Assembly: GCA_030849065.1 (NCBI GenBank)
Contig: JASAON010001628.1
Span: 1 to 64,000 of the forward strand
From: Jaenimonas drosophilae
Taxonomy: Eukaryota > Euglenozoa > Kinetoplastea > Trypanosomatida > Trypanosomatidae
Direction of reading: 5' to 3'
Length of the DNA stretch: 64,000 bases
A program made the position numbers and the translations under genes. The notes under the pieces are model-generated. The model was not told where the DNA came from. It saw nothing but the letters and a program-made list of their open reading frames with translations, and made no database searches. Positions 48,901-57,200 of the stretch are shown piece by piece (position 1 is the stretch's first letter; every line of letters begins with the position of its first letter).

Positions 48901-49770
48901 TCGCAGCCAGTCTCTCTCCTTGCTGAGCTCCGGCACCGTGCACCGGTCTTTTACGACGCCAATCACGTTGGGGTGTACCACGACACGGCGTTGGCCCTAT
49001 TGCGGACCGCCCCGAACGTGAGTGTGGTGGCGCCGCTGCTCACCTACAATACTCATCAGTTCATCCATAAAGGTCTGCTGACGGATGCACGTGAGGTGTG
49101 CTCAGAGATGGAGCTACCTCCCCGCTCCGCGTGCTACCTCGTCCCCTACTCTCGCAAACGTAAGTGCTACGGCAAGTTCCAGCTCTCCGTCTACCCAAAG
49201 GATGAGCCCGTGGAGTTCACCCCACTCATCCCACTGAGCACAACCCATCGTAGCATCGTGGCTGAGGTGGTGGCACTTCCTGGAACGGGCCAGGGAACAC
49301 GCGTAGACTTTGCCATCTCCAACCCCTGTGACGTGCACATTCTGCTCCATCAGGACAAGATAACCGATCCAGCCTCCGTCAAGAATGGAGACTACCTCGC
49401 CGAGGATGAGGTCATGATGGCCGTCTATGAAAACAACACGGTGCTGCTGACCACCACAGGTGAGGCCTCCAATGCACGCGAGCATGCATTGTCCTTCCAA
49501 GCAGAACGCCAGGGCCGCTATACCGTCCTTGTTGGGTGCCCGAGTGCACCCCGCACAGGAGACTGCCCTTGCACCCTCACCGTCTTCACCCCGCTGGACG
49601 TCGCCAGCAAGTTCTTAGCCATTCCAGAGGAAAAGCCCAGCCGCTTCTCTCCACGACGTCCCCCGGGGAGCGCTCCACCACGTCCTCAGTCAACTCCCAA
49701 CGCACAAGGTGAGTCCGCCTCGCGTCAGTCGCGGCCGTCGGGCTCGCGTCGAGCAAGCCATCAGCAGTGA
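39973..49770 (+). CDS. Giant calpain-like protein 1 with H49/FRA-type repeats (3265 aa)
   Basis: The layout is: calpain-like module I with its beta-sandwich domain (about 20-620), module II (about 660-1280), a Pro/Val-rich linker, about 17 repeats of ~71 residues (1329-2540), a very acidic Glu/Gln/Asp linker (2560-2625), and module III (about 2630-3230). The repeat core 'LNxRAxELA...FLDxxPEGVPLxxLPLDEDxxF' is that of the T. cruzi H49/FRA/JL antigens, which are calpain-related proteins of the flagellum attachment zone. The triad is incomplete. Cys is kept in modules I (Cys78, HYECFML) and II (Cys711, QECACL) and lost in III. The catalytic His is replaced in all three (REQQYGIL, GDRYYGVL, NSYYAVF). 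Asn survives in I and II as HNPF and FNPY. A structural rather than proteolytic role is likely. There is no N-terminal MGC acylation motif. ATG 39973 is used; the frame is open from a TTG upstream. Confidence 0.93.
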   Translation: MYSRFTLESTVKLSSFTQMSAMVKSPEVYHDLEFMENNKHIANTWKRIGDVYPEGASEPLLPETFSRDQFGQGNHYECFMLSALSTLIRFPDVIRHCFVTTEVQPDGHYTFQFFRDKEWVKVEIDDYIAMDGDEVLYIRSPDESWWPLLLEKAYAKFYTAYDHLEGCTLQEAYHDLTGNPVLNIPTDARLAKAAFADVSYGSYWLDLAERVQSGRVALSALTRDLDVESMGLQREQQYGILSVFSLFGTSHADDIVIQLHNPFEDEEYTYTGPLNRRDTAWTAKLRSKYNVDDERSIFMPLRTLLKVMSCIQLCYLTNLEETFVAFDDEWKGPTAGGNPTMVTWRSNPLYLVRNNSTEEQQLVVTIAQRDQREHLLPEESPSYAQCGLVLCQCSAPRPMPTFWVTGNNHRHLFKSLFLNSREVTNRVTVPPNSLCYLVASCLTKGTEAPFRLEVRRKQDPLRPNRSVLNAGVEDGLTVEKLEVPSMDWEHPIVEEVEMQMRTKDRIDFFVEHPTDVHVLLHQNKPYFSKKTGGDAMAQDYVGVHLYDDTDHRITGVHAATNFRETSLLYSLPRSGRYALSITCPRGKGNIPVTVTVVTAPQSGARRVDAPAGASTLEDADDAIEDNEGPRTDKKEANPIDMLPVVFHEDPNTETPDSNTPFEDNRFMSLNRAVTTDPWVHIGDLYPVGKTLPLLPEVLSREQFQRGTSQECACLTAFAVLVEHHPDVIRHCFVSQQPRKDGRYVFRFHRYGRWVSVEIDDRIPQTGGRTVFCESPTEHWWPLLLEKAYAKFYSMYHNLEGCTMDEIFHDFTGRPVLAIPTKTVVASFASRMDVQQPQFWLDLGRSLEGDVVASAVSRSYKVKRMGIWGDRYYGVLGCFPLTASPSSISDIVVKLFNPYGDAPYEGPMDQNDPRWTPELRARYTPEVTNLIYMPVDTFCDVFVNMQQAYVGAKALVTPSLHFHSEWAAGTNGGNPNLLSWRDNPLYVVRNTSNVPVDILAMIRQEDQRHVAHTLPDHQPNYIYCGLTLSKSDASAVVPTYLVTGNNHAATHKGLFLNSREVSNAMTIPPKSLCYLVPSAMYHEMSPFILSYWLRRPEDEGRITMERLDPHVARRLPAVEHFSLSEGQKHEVHFHVDVATDAHVLLTLLRQSSKAGASEITGDDCVSLGVLKTKGPDGIALRLAGSLPSNFKESGHAIHLTEPGTYVVVIQCTKCDPAGELPCRVEVVCTEEAHVRLVDAEEHSPPHVEAVVEAPVAEDQLVSPPRAAPVEEAPREVSPIGDVPFLHDEYRAIPTAELNLMDHPDFAEKYNERARLLQSAEPSVNASRVSDLEDAMHNQADAVATAMHENERAVLDPTPEGIPLELLPLDEDPVFRELEEKRRARRASVENGAPVLPAVEQEEVRQMNLRAHELARSLKAEERELFLHPVALGVPCSELPLDEDPTFSKKEVERIWLRRRTPKPEPSEDTEEKINALNDALNQRAEDLAKTILESERPTFLDAEHLHVRNEELPLSEDRPFVLAEAQRHELLLRTLKANDEDAESQEQQEEDLHRLDAQLNGMAEAMAADFLAKQRPHYLATEYGGHLTSDLPLNNHDEFLLHEQEYRDLQKGTIVVGEESRAVQAQLQREAAAIAKEVTREDRPHFLKASYHGVPLEELPLDANEKIAALESRRAQLLREPARNHVELQTVERKIESCVEQLAKNHAMKDVSFLEPYPDGVPIALVPLSEDAEFSRMASQRVALRDMSDVGTEELEHKMNARAVELAHAYKDQQRRTYYTVGLPIESLPLDSDDIFAPLERQRFDRMATHYVGRHGNHPRGNDICRMEEQLQARAEELNRMARDNLCRSFLDPTPLSIPLAEIPLDTDPSFVALEKELYATASSRSPLTAEEKAEAVSTLQHAMQRRVYELAAEELERRMPFIDAEPEGVPLSYLTVLGTDAPFASLSARYKVTRQPSLQESLNKRVHELAKHQKEVEREEFLAASPDGVPVEQLHLDEDADFARWEQERRALKESADANDEATKDRIREIERLMNERAMKLAREQKWRDRERIVGGCVPPQVLLRALPFDETPDFIHAENTRYDLLSTVSRPPSSRGPTPRNAPEISEAMHARIHPMEETMQSIARDLAQNALWDDRDSYLDPEPEDIPIREVPLDEDADFVRQEVKRHSLLFPANPATTPLTRDDMVIKRLEQELNDRAHELAREMKLKHREQVIGTRPDGVPLNDVPLDGDAEFTELEKELWHLKSTPRSEREVEVAPWLKPEYHGVVQGDLSFVKTDPVLQRLAQELFVMGAPHDAPAGTEAAPLQVQLHDRVGVLTLAQLKAERDAFLPSTIRGVAREELPLNHDVIVVPLEHKLRVVKGETAPDIPDAPRSQVERKLESEIAQRVDQIALVHTFTRLDFLPSCPEGIPLRCLPIHSDPAFVRMEGQAQRWLQTAPKEEEVEALRNAMVQRVHELAMDAVHAERRRYLDYPRLGYTTPEEVDAFPHGCLDEDAPYRARERQWYGQVCRPKQHQVDVPQQEQALNDQAEELLRDAGLLHQAPPVLAQEDAGAAVAPEPEEPMISEDAAAAAHPSEDEADEEEQEQQEEDEGDDEEAELPNEEMPPQEEEEPRDVFPAPVEADREGSMPPNWGDAAFHAANRHVASLWPRLPELYPEGVGLPLLPRKPHSSEVRSAPDDVSYMAPFIAALGRYPVLLERLIATPQELDGVNDNRSPVRGSAQQEMYTFKFFDPNSRPIFVEVDDRVPCTEQREPMFTLSPRHQWYPLLLEKAYAKFVGGYERLDDCTSHETLRDLTGRPVTHLPLDTKLSRDVHHCDCHDILFWRGLGKQVKEGDAVIATSNDVVPDGLHPNSYYAVFDVLELVPGSTKVSDVVIKILNTFPGGTPYDGPLHAGDPHWTDELHRACRTNFADEPDFLYIPQAVFIRNFASLQHCHVQCGDRLTVLGEWDRLSAGSNPKYTTFRQNPVFLVENKSSQPVSLLAELRHRAPVFYDANHVGVYHDTALALLRTAPNVSVVAPLLTYNTHQFIHKGLLTDAREVCSEMELPPRSACYLVPYSRKRKCYGKFQLSVYPKDEPVEFTPLIPLSTTHRSIVAEVVALPGTGQGTRVDFAISNPCDVHILLHQDKITDPASVKNGDYLAEDEVMMAVYENNTVLLTTTGEASNAREHALSFQAERQGRYTVLVGCPSAPRTGDCPCTLTVFTPLDVASKFLAIPEEKPSRFSPRRPPGSAPPRPQSTPNAQGESASRQSRPSGSRRASHQQ
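40147..40514 (+). repeat. Near-identical block shared with giant 2 (copy A of block 1)
   Basis: This 368-bp stretch of calpain module I is the same as 51426-51793 except for about four synonymous changes, all in the first third. The last ~248 bp are identical. Identity stops abruptly at 40514. A shorter identical run (40036-40094) lies just upstream at the same 11,279-bp offset. Confidence 0.9.
41998..42416 (+). repeat. Near-identical block shared with giant 2 (copy A of block 2)
   Basis: This 419-bp stretch of calpain module II is the same as 53241-53659 except for two synonymous changes. Sequence on both sides diverges sharply; after 42416 even the protein alignment is poor. The offset is 11,243 bp. 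Confidence 0.9.
43940..47590 (+). repeat. H49/FRA-type repeat array of giant 1 (~17 units)
   Basis: About 17 units of ~71 codons. Each has an amphipathic helix 'L-N-x-R-A-x-E-L-A', a charged segment, 'F-L-D-x-x-P-E-G-V-P-L' and 'L-P-L-D-E-D-x-x-F'. The units are strongly diverged from each other, at roughly the level of shared core residues only, and the one near residue 2260 (46750-46850) is partial. They match the 68-residue unit of the T. cruzi flagellar repetitive antigens in pattern. Confidence 0.85.
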
Positions 49771-51251
49771 GCATGAGGAGATACACAAATCCCCAGCTCT
49801 CTCGTATGCGTAGGTACCTTCAGTACCTGTGCAGTTATGATGTGCATCTGTGTGTGTGTGTGTGTAGCTCAGTTTTTTCTTTTTTTTGGATAGAAGAGCG
49901 CTGTATGCTTTGGTTTCTTTTAGATGTGCCTCTTCCACGCAACACGACCCAATTTCCTCGGAAACGCATCCTCACCGTTGGATGCGTTCACACATCGACC
50001 CGTGGAGGGATTGAGGGATCTCTCCGCGAGACAAACGATGCTGTATGGAAAACATCCATGATGATGTGTGTGTTTCTTTTGGTGATGTGTGGTGGTAAGG
50101 CCTATGAACAACGGCATGTGAAGGGCTTCTAGGAAAGCATCCGAGTGAGTAGCGGCATCTTTTTATTTATACGACAGACACCTTTTCCATGCTGCCTATC
50201 CACTTTGGTGCACCGTTGCTCCCTTGTATGTTTGATTCACTTCGTACTCGATACACCCTTTCTGTAGAGCCAGATTATTGCTTGGATTACTTTTGTGTGT
50301 GTGTGTTTACATGACGCGTGGCCTTTTCGCTGCTCTGTTGCGTCGGCCCGCCATATGACGAACACCGACGACGATGACTTCTGTAGCTGTACACACCGAT
50401 GGGGGATTGGGATTACTGACTCCCAATCGAGTCCTTAGATTAACCCTGGCGCTTGGATCCCCTCTTGTTCCCCGCCACCACCTCAATGAGTGAGTGTGGA
50501 GCGGCGTATACTGGAGCTGTATCTCTTCCATCACTCCCGCCTCACTTCGCCGTACCTTACATGGTTGGATGAGTCGTCTTGCACATGGCTGGACTCCCCC
50601 ATCCTCATGGAGTGATGCCCGTCTCACCTGTCTTTTTCACCACACCGTCACTCTCATCGCCCCCCCTCTTTCATCATCTGTTTGTGGTTTCTCAAGTGAC
50701 GAAGCACGTACTACGCATACGCCCAGACGGTGCGTCTTTTAGAGCTTGCTTCTTCCACAGACATACAAAAGAGTTTGATTAACACTGTCTGTTTCTTGTT
50801 CTGTACTTACACGCGATAGATAGGCACTACTCTCTGCTGTGCTGGTCATCCTCGCCCACACGAAATTCTACCGTGAACGAAGTCGCGCTTCCCACCCCAG
50901 AATCGCTCTCTTCGTTCTTTTCGTCCAAGCAGGTATTCTCTCCTCACCCAAACACGTACGTGTCAATTGTGTCTACCCCAACACAATTGTCATTGCAACC
51001 ACAGTAAGTGCGTGTGCGTGTGTGTACGTGCGCCGAGATTTGACCTCCCCCCCCCTCAGCTGTGAATACTGCTGCCTTGTCGTAACCCCGCTATTGTCCA
51101 GAGCGAACCTCTGCTCGTAGCACATCATCACCTAGGCGGGATCTGCTCTTACTACCCCCATTGAGAGCATACACCTTCCGTCAGCTGATTGAGGCACGAA
51201 CACGATTAGACCGCTTCTGACTGAATTTGTCTTTACTGCAAACGTGAAAGG
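49771..51251 (+). other. Intergenic region (1.5 kb) between the two giants
   Basis: TG microsatellites occur at about 49851-49865 and 50296-50307, with several pyrimidine tracts. CTCTTCGTTCTTTTCGTCCAAGCAG (AG at 50931-50932) is a strong acceptor for the second giant, giving a 5' UTR of about 320 nt; others follow. Open frames here (up to about 120 codons) include microsatellite and tract sequence and are not credible genes. Confidence 0.5.
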
Positions 51252-54200
51252 ATGACCTCCCATTTCACTCTGGAGAGCAACGTGAGGATATCCTCCTTCG
51301 CCAAGATGAGCGACATGGTGAAGAGCCCAGAGGTCTATCACGACCTCGAGTTCATGGAGAACAACAAACACATCGCCGACGAGTGGAGGCGTATTGCTGA
51401 CTTGTACCCTGAAGGATCGTCCCAGCCTCTCCTCCCAGAGACCTTTTCACGGGATCAGTTTGGTCAAGGCAATCACTACGAGTGCTTCATGCTCTCCGCA
51501 CTGTCCACCTTGATCCGCTTCCCTGACGTTATTCGTCACTGCTTTGTGACGACGGAGGTGCAGCCTGATGGCCACTACACCTTCCAATTCTTCCGAGACA
51601 AGGAGTGGGTGAAGGTTGAGATTGACGACTACATCGCGATGGACGGAGACGAGGTCCTATATATACGCTCTCCCGATGAGTCGTGGTGGCCACTGCTTCT
51701 GGAGAAGGCCTACGCCAAGTTCTACACCGCCTACGACCACTTAGAAGGATGTACCCTGCAGGAGGCTTACCATGACTTGACGGGCAATCCTGTGCTTACT
51801 ATTCCTATGCAGCCGAAGCTGGCCAAGTCTGCAGGTGTGGAGGTGGCCAAGGGTTCCTACTGGCTCAGCTTGGCCCAGCGCATCCAGTCTGGACACTTTG
51901 CGGCATCTGTGCTGACGCGTGATTTGGATGTGGAGTCCATTGGCCTACAGCGTGAGCAGCAGTATGGCGTGCTTGACATCTTTTCCATGACGGGTACCTC
52001 GCACGTGGAGGACATTGTGATTCAGCTGCACAACCCCTTTGAGGATGAGGAGTACACCTACACGGGACCCTTGAATAGCCGAGATACCGCATGGACCGAC
52101 AAGCTTCGAGCCAAGTACCACGTGAATGAGGATGAGCGATCCATCTTCATCCCGTTGGCGACCTTTCTCAAGATCATGAACTCCTTCCAGCTCTGCTACA
52201 TCTCCCCAATCGATCCCAACAGCATCACGTACTTCCACGACGAGTGGAAGGGTCTCACTGCTGGTGGTAATCCGACCATGGTGACGTGGAGGAACAACCC
52301 ACTCTACTTGGTGCGGAACGTGGCAGATACCATGGCGACGGTTGTGGTATCCATCAAGAATGAGGACCAGCGACAGTCTACCCCAACGGATGAGCGCTCT
52401 GCCTACGTTCAGTGCGGCGTGCTCCTTGTTCAGTATGCATACCCTGATCCTATCCCAACCTACTGGGTTACAGGCAACAACCACAAGTCCATCTTCCGAA
52501 GCCTCTTCCTGAACTCACGTGAAGTCTCCAACACCATCACCATTCCCCCACGCTCGACTTGCTACCTTGTTCCCTCATGCCTGCAAAGGGGTGTTGAGGA
52601 CACCTTCACCATGGCCATTCACAAGATGAAGGACACCGACTACAGCGGACTGACGGTGCAGAAGCTCAGCCTCCCAGACAAGGACTTTGAGCACCCAACC
52701 ACGGCGAGCATTGAGCTCCGCCAGAAGGAGAAGGGACGTGTGGACTTCTATGTGGATGAGCCCACCGACGTACACATTCTCCTGCACCAGACGAAGCCGT
52801 ACGTGAGCAAGTCTGGTGGAGATGCCATGACGGAGGACTACGTGGGCATGTACCTCTACGACGATACCGATCACAAGATTGGTGGAGTGCACGCCGCCAC
52901 CAACTACCGTGAGATCAGCGTCATTCACCGCCTTCCCCGCAGCGGCCGCTATGCTGTGTCGGTGACGTGCCCGAGGGCGAAGGACGACGAGGTTGTTCCT
53001 CTCGTGGTGAGCTTTGTTGGCAAGCGTGAGGCCCATGTACGCATCGTGGATGCCCCGGACGATGCCACCATCTTTGATGACGAGGAGGACTTCATTGATG
53101 ATGGGGGCAAGAAGGAGGAAACGAACCCCGTAGATGCCTCCTCCATCATCCTCCACAGCGACGACATTGTAGAGTGCCCCGACAGCAACACCCCGTTCGA
53201 GGACCGCCGCTTCATGTCCCTGAATCGTGTGGTGACCTCAGATCCGTGGGTGCACATTGGCGATCTCTACCCTGTGGGCAAGACACTGCCGTTGTTGCCT
53301 GAGGTGTTGAGCCGCGAGCAGTTCCAGCGTGGAACGAGTCAGGAGTGTGCGTGCCTGACAGCCTTTGCGGTGCTGGTGGAGCACCACCCTGATGTGATTC
53401 GGCACTGCTTTGTGTCGCAGCAGCCGCGCAAGGACGGCCGCTACGTGTTCCGCTTCCACCGTTACGGACGATGGGTGTCTGTTGAGATTGACGACCGCAT
53501 TCCTCAGACGGGTGGCCGTACGGTGTTCTGTGAGTCGCCGACGGAGCACTGGTGGCCTTTGCTGCTGGAGAAGGCCTACGCCAAGTTCTACTCCATGTAC
53601 CACAACCTTGAAGGCTGCACGATGGATGAGATCTTCCACGACTTCACCGGTCGTCCCGTCGTCTGTGCATCGTCGGAAGCACAGTTGTCAGCGGTGGCGT
53701 TCTGGATGAATCTGAAGACATTGGCGTCGGAGAAGCACAGCATTGTTCTTGCGGCCAACAGCAAGAAGGAGATGGAGGAGCCCATGGGCCTGCTCACGGG
53801 CACGAGCTTTGGCATTCTCGACATCCTGCCGACGAAAGGAAGCGACTCCACCCTGGAGGATGTGCTCATTGCCATGTATAACCCCTTTGGCAGTGCATGC
53901 ACCTACTCTGGACCAATGGACCCGAGTGACAGTCGCTGGACGGACGAGCTACGAGCTGCCCACAAGCCCGGCTCGGAAGGGGTGATGCTCATCCCTGCCT
54001 CCATCTTTGCCTCCCTCTTTGACGGGGTGCAGCAGGCCTACATCGGCTCCACGGCGTTGGTCGACCCCAGCCTTCACTTCAATAGTGAGTGGGCGGTTGG
54101 GACGACGGGCGGCAACCCCGAGATGCTCGCCTGGCGTGAGAACCCCCTCTACGTGGTGCGCAACACGAGTGACAAGGCGATTGATGTGGTGGCGATGATT

Positions 54201-57200
54201 GGTCAGGTGGACCAACGCCATGCCCTTCATCGGCAGACCCAGGCTGAGCTGAACTACATTCAATGTGGGCTCGTCCTTGCCCAGCTCTCCGACCCACACG
54301 CGCAGCAAATCCCCACCTACCTCGTCACTCGGAACACCCACGAGCTCATTGCCCAGCAGGAACCCTTCCTGCGCACACGTGAGGCGTCTACATTCTTCTC
54401 CATCCCACCACAGTCCCTCTGCTACCTTGTCCCGAGTGGCGCCATTCGCGAGAAGGGCACCTTCATGCTCTCCTACTGGCTGTTGGACCGCAGTGAGGAG
54501 GCGGAGAAGCACCTCTCGATTGAGCGTCTGGCCATTACTGTGGCACACAACTTCCCTGCTATTGGTCAGGTGGAGTTGGCCAATCACGGACGTGGTCGCG
54601 TCGACTTCGTCTTGGATGCCGCGAGTGACGTGCACGTCCTCCTCACGCAGGTGAAGGCCTTCAAGGGCAGCAACGGCGTCAACAGCCTCGCCGAGGATGT
54701 TGTGGAGATGAGCCTCTACAACAGTGTGGGCGAGCTCATCTACCACGCACCGGCTGGCGGTCGACGTGAGGTGGGCATGGTTTGCCATGTGGACCATGCG
54801 GGCCGCTACTCCGTCTTGGTGCGTTGTGTCGAGGGCCATGGCCAGGTGCCCTGCAAGGTGGAGGTGGTGGCGACGAAGGAGGCCAATGCCCGCATTGCGG
54901 ATATCCCTGATGGCGCACATGAACTGGGTGAGGCGGACCTGAGCTTCCTCGACCCCGCCCCAGAAGGCGTGCCCCTTGCGGACTTGCCTCTCGACCGCGA
55001 TGAGGTCTTCCTCAATCGTGTGGATGTTCTGAAGCGCCTTCATCCTGACGTGAATAGCCCCGAGGAGTACGAGTGCGCACGTGAGCCCATCAAGGAGCGT
55101 GTGGAGGAGCTCGCCCTCGAGGAGATCGCCAAGGACCGTCCCGAGTACCTCGCTGGTCGTGACTTGGAGGCCCTCAATCCGCTCCTCGATGCTGATGCCG
55201 ACTACATGGCAGCCGAGAAGGCACGCTACCCACTCATGAAGGAGGCCGTCGCTGAGCCCACGCCCGAGCACCAAAGCGCACTCGAGGCAGCCGAGGAGGA
55301 TCTTCGTCGCCGGGCAGACAACCTGAAGGAGGCCGACGACCGCCGCGACTTCGAATCCTTGTTGGAGCCTGAGTACGAAGGTATTCCTCTGGCCGACATC
55401 GACCCCTCAAGGGACCCCATCTACCAGGAGCTCGTGCAGCAGCGTGCGGCGCTGTTGACGGACTACGCCTCCAACGCCAGCAAAATCACCGCCTTTGAGG
55501 AGGCCTTGCACGAGCGTATCCGTGTCTTGGCGGAGGAAATGCATGCGCAGGAGCGGAACTTCTACGACCGGGAACCAGAAGGTGTGCCACTCGAGCTGGT
55601 TCCCCTCAACACCGATGTTGAGGTCAGCACGAAGGAGGATGAGCTCCGTGCGTTGCGACGTGGCGATGTAAGCGTGTCTCAGCCGCAGGTGACGGAGATT
55701 GAGCAGCAGCTGAACCGCCGCTCTCACGAGCTCGCTGCCAACCTCAAGCAGGAGGAGCGCAAGATGTTCCTTGATCAGGAGCCGCTGGGCATCTCGGTGA
55801 CGAGCCTTCCTGTGGATGAGGATGAGGAATTCCACGCGAAGGAGGTCCAGCGCCTTCGTCTGCGCCACGCCAGCTTAACGGAGACGGAGCCAGAGATCCA
55901 GCAACTAGAGAAGGAGATGAACGAGCGCGCCAAGGTGCTGGCGCAGGAGCGTCGGGATAATCTCTGGAGCTTCCTTGACCAGGAGCCCTACGGCATCCCC
56001 ATCGACAAGCTTGGGCTGGAGTACGCGCAAGAATTCATGGCCATGGAGAGCCGCCTTCGTGAGCTCACGGATGACTCAGCCGCCGATCCAGCGGCAGTTG
56101 CTGCCGTGCAGAAGGAGATGGCCGACTTTGTAGAGGCTGTGGCCTCTGCGCAGGCGGCGCAGGACCGTGAGTTCCTCGACCCCACCCCGGAGGGACGACA
56201 GCTCGACACGCTCAACATCACGTCGGTGCCAGAATTTCTGGCCATGGATAAGGATCGTCGTCGCATCAAGTTCGCCGTGGCTGAGAAGGAGGATGGTGGC
56301 GATCATGCGGAGGAGATTGAGAAGATGTGTGCCTTGGAGAAGGACATGAATGCCCTCGTGCACGACCTCGCTCGCCAAAAGAACGTGGAGGAACGCCCAG
56401 CCTTTATGCTGCCCGAGTACAAGTCCATCAGCCGCTCGCACCTCCCACTAGATGAGGATCCGGCCTTTGCGGATATGGAGTCGCAGCGTCAGGTACTGAA
56501 GTGGGAGCCCGACCGCAACAGCCGTGCCATTAGCGAGGTGGAGGCGGATCTCAATAACCGTGCCAATGAGTTGGCGATGCAGCAGCTCCACGAAAGCCGT
56601 GGATACCTCAACCCATCCCCCGATGGTGTGCCGCTCCACGTGCTGCCGCTTGATACGGACGAGACCTTCTGTGAGGGCGAGCAGCACCGCCATCAGCTCC
56701 TCGCAGCCACTCCGGTGGATGAGGAGGCCGTCGCCGCGCAGGAAGCCAGCCTGAATGCACGTGCAGTGGAGATGGCCAAGGCCATGCGCGCAGAGGAACG
56801 TCCCAAGTTCCTCGCCGCCACGTACAACGAGATCCCCACGGAACAACTTCCGCTGGATTCCGACGAGGCCTTTCTCCAACAGGAGGCGGATCGGCTCGTC
56901 CTCCAGAAGAACGGCGAAGATACTGCGGTCGTGGAGAGCGCCTTGACGCAGCGTGCGCAGGAGTTGGCCGATGCTCAGATCGAGCAGGATCGCGCCTTCC
57001 TCGACCCACTTCCCGGTGGCGTGCCGATTGCGGTGGTCCACCCTGAGCGGGATGCCACCTTCACCGCGCAGGAGGCTGAGCGTCGCGAGGCACTGCGCAA
57101 GGATCCTGCTGACCCAGTCGCCGTGGAGGAGCTGGAGAAGCACATGAACGCTCGCGTCTTGGAGCTGAGCGAGGCGCTTCGTCAGCGTGCGCGTGAGGAG

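Noticed and set aside
49767..50132. 121-codon open frame after the first giant
   Set aside because: It overlaps the stop codon of the giant and translates a TG microsatellite (VCVCVC). There is no support for a gene.
40147..53659. Assembly duplication as explanation of the identical blocks
   Set aside because: The blocks have slightly different offsets (11,279 and 11,243), contain a few silent differences, and are embedded in diverged sequence. A collapsed or duplicated assembly would not give this pattern.
53949..55274. 441-codon antisense frame over the second giant
   Set aside because: It is a shadow of the calpain module II/repeat coding region on the + strand.
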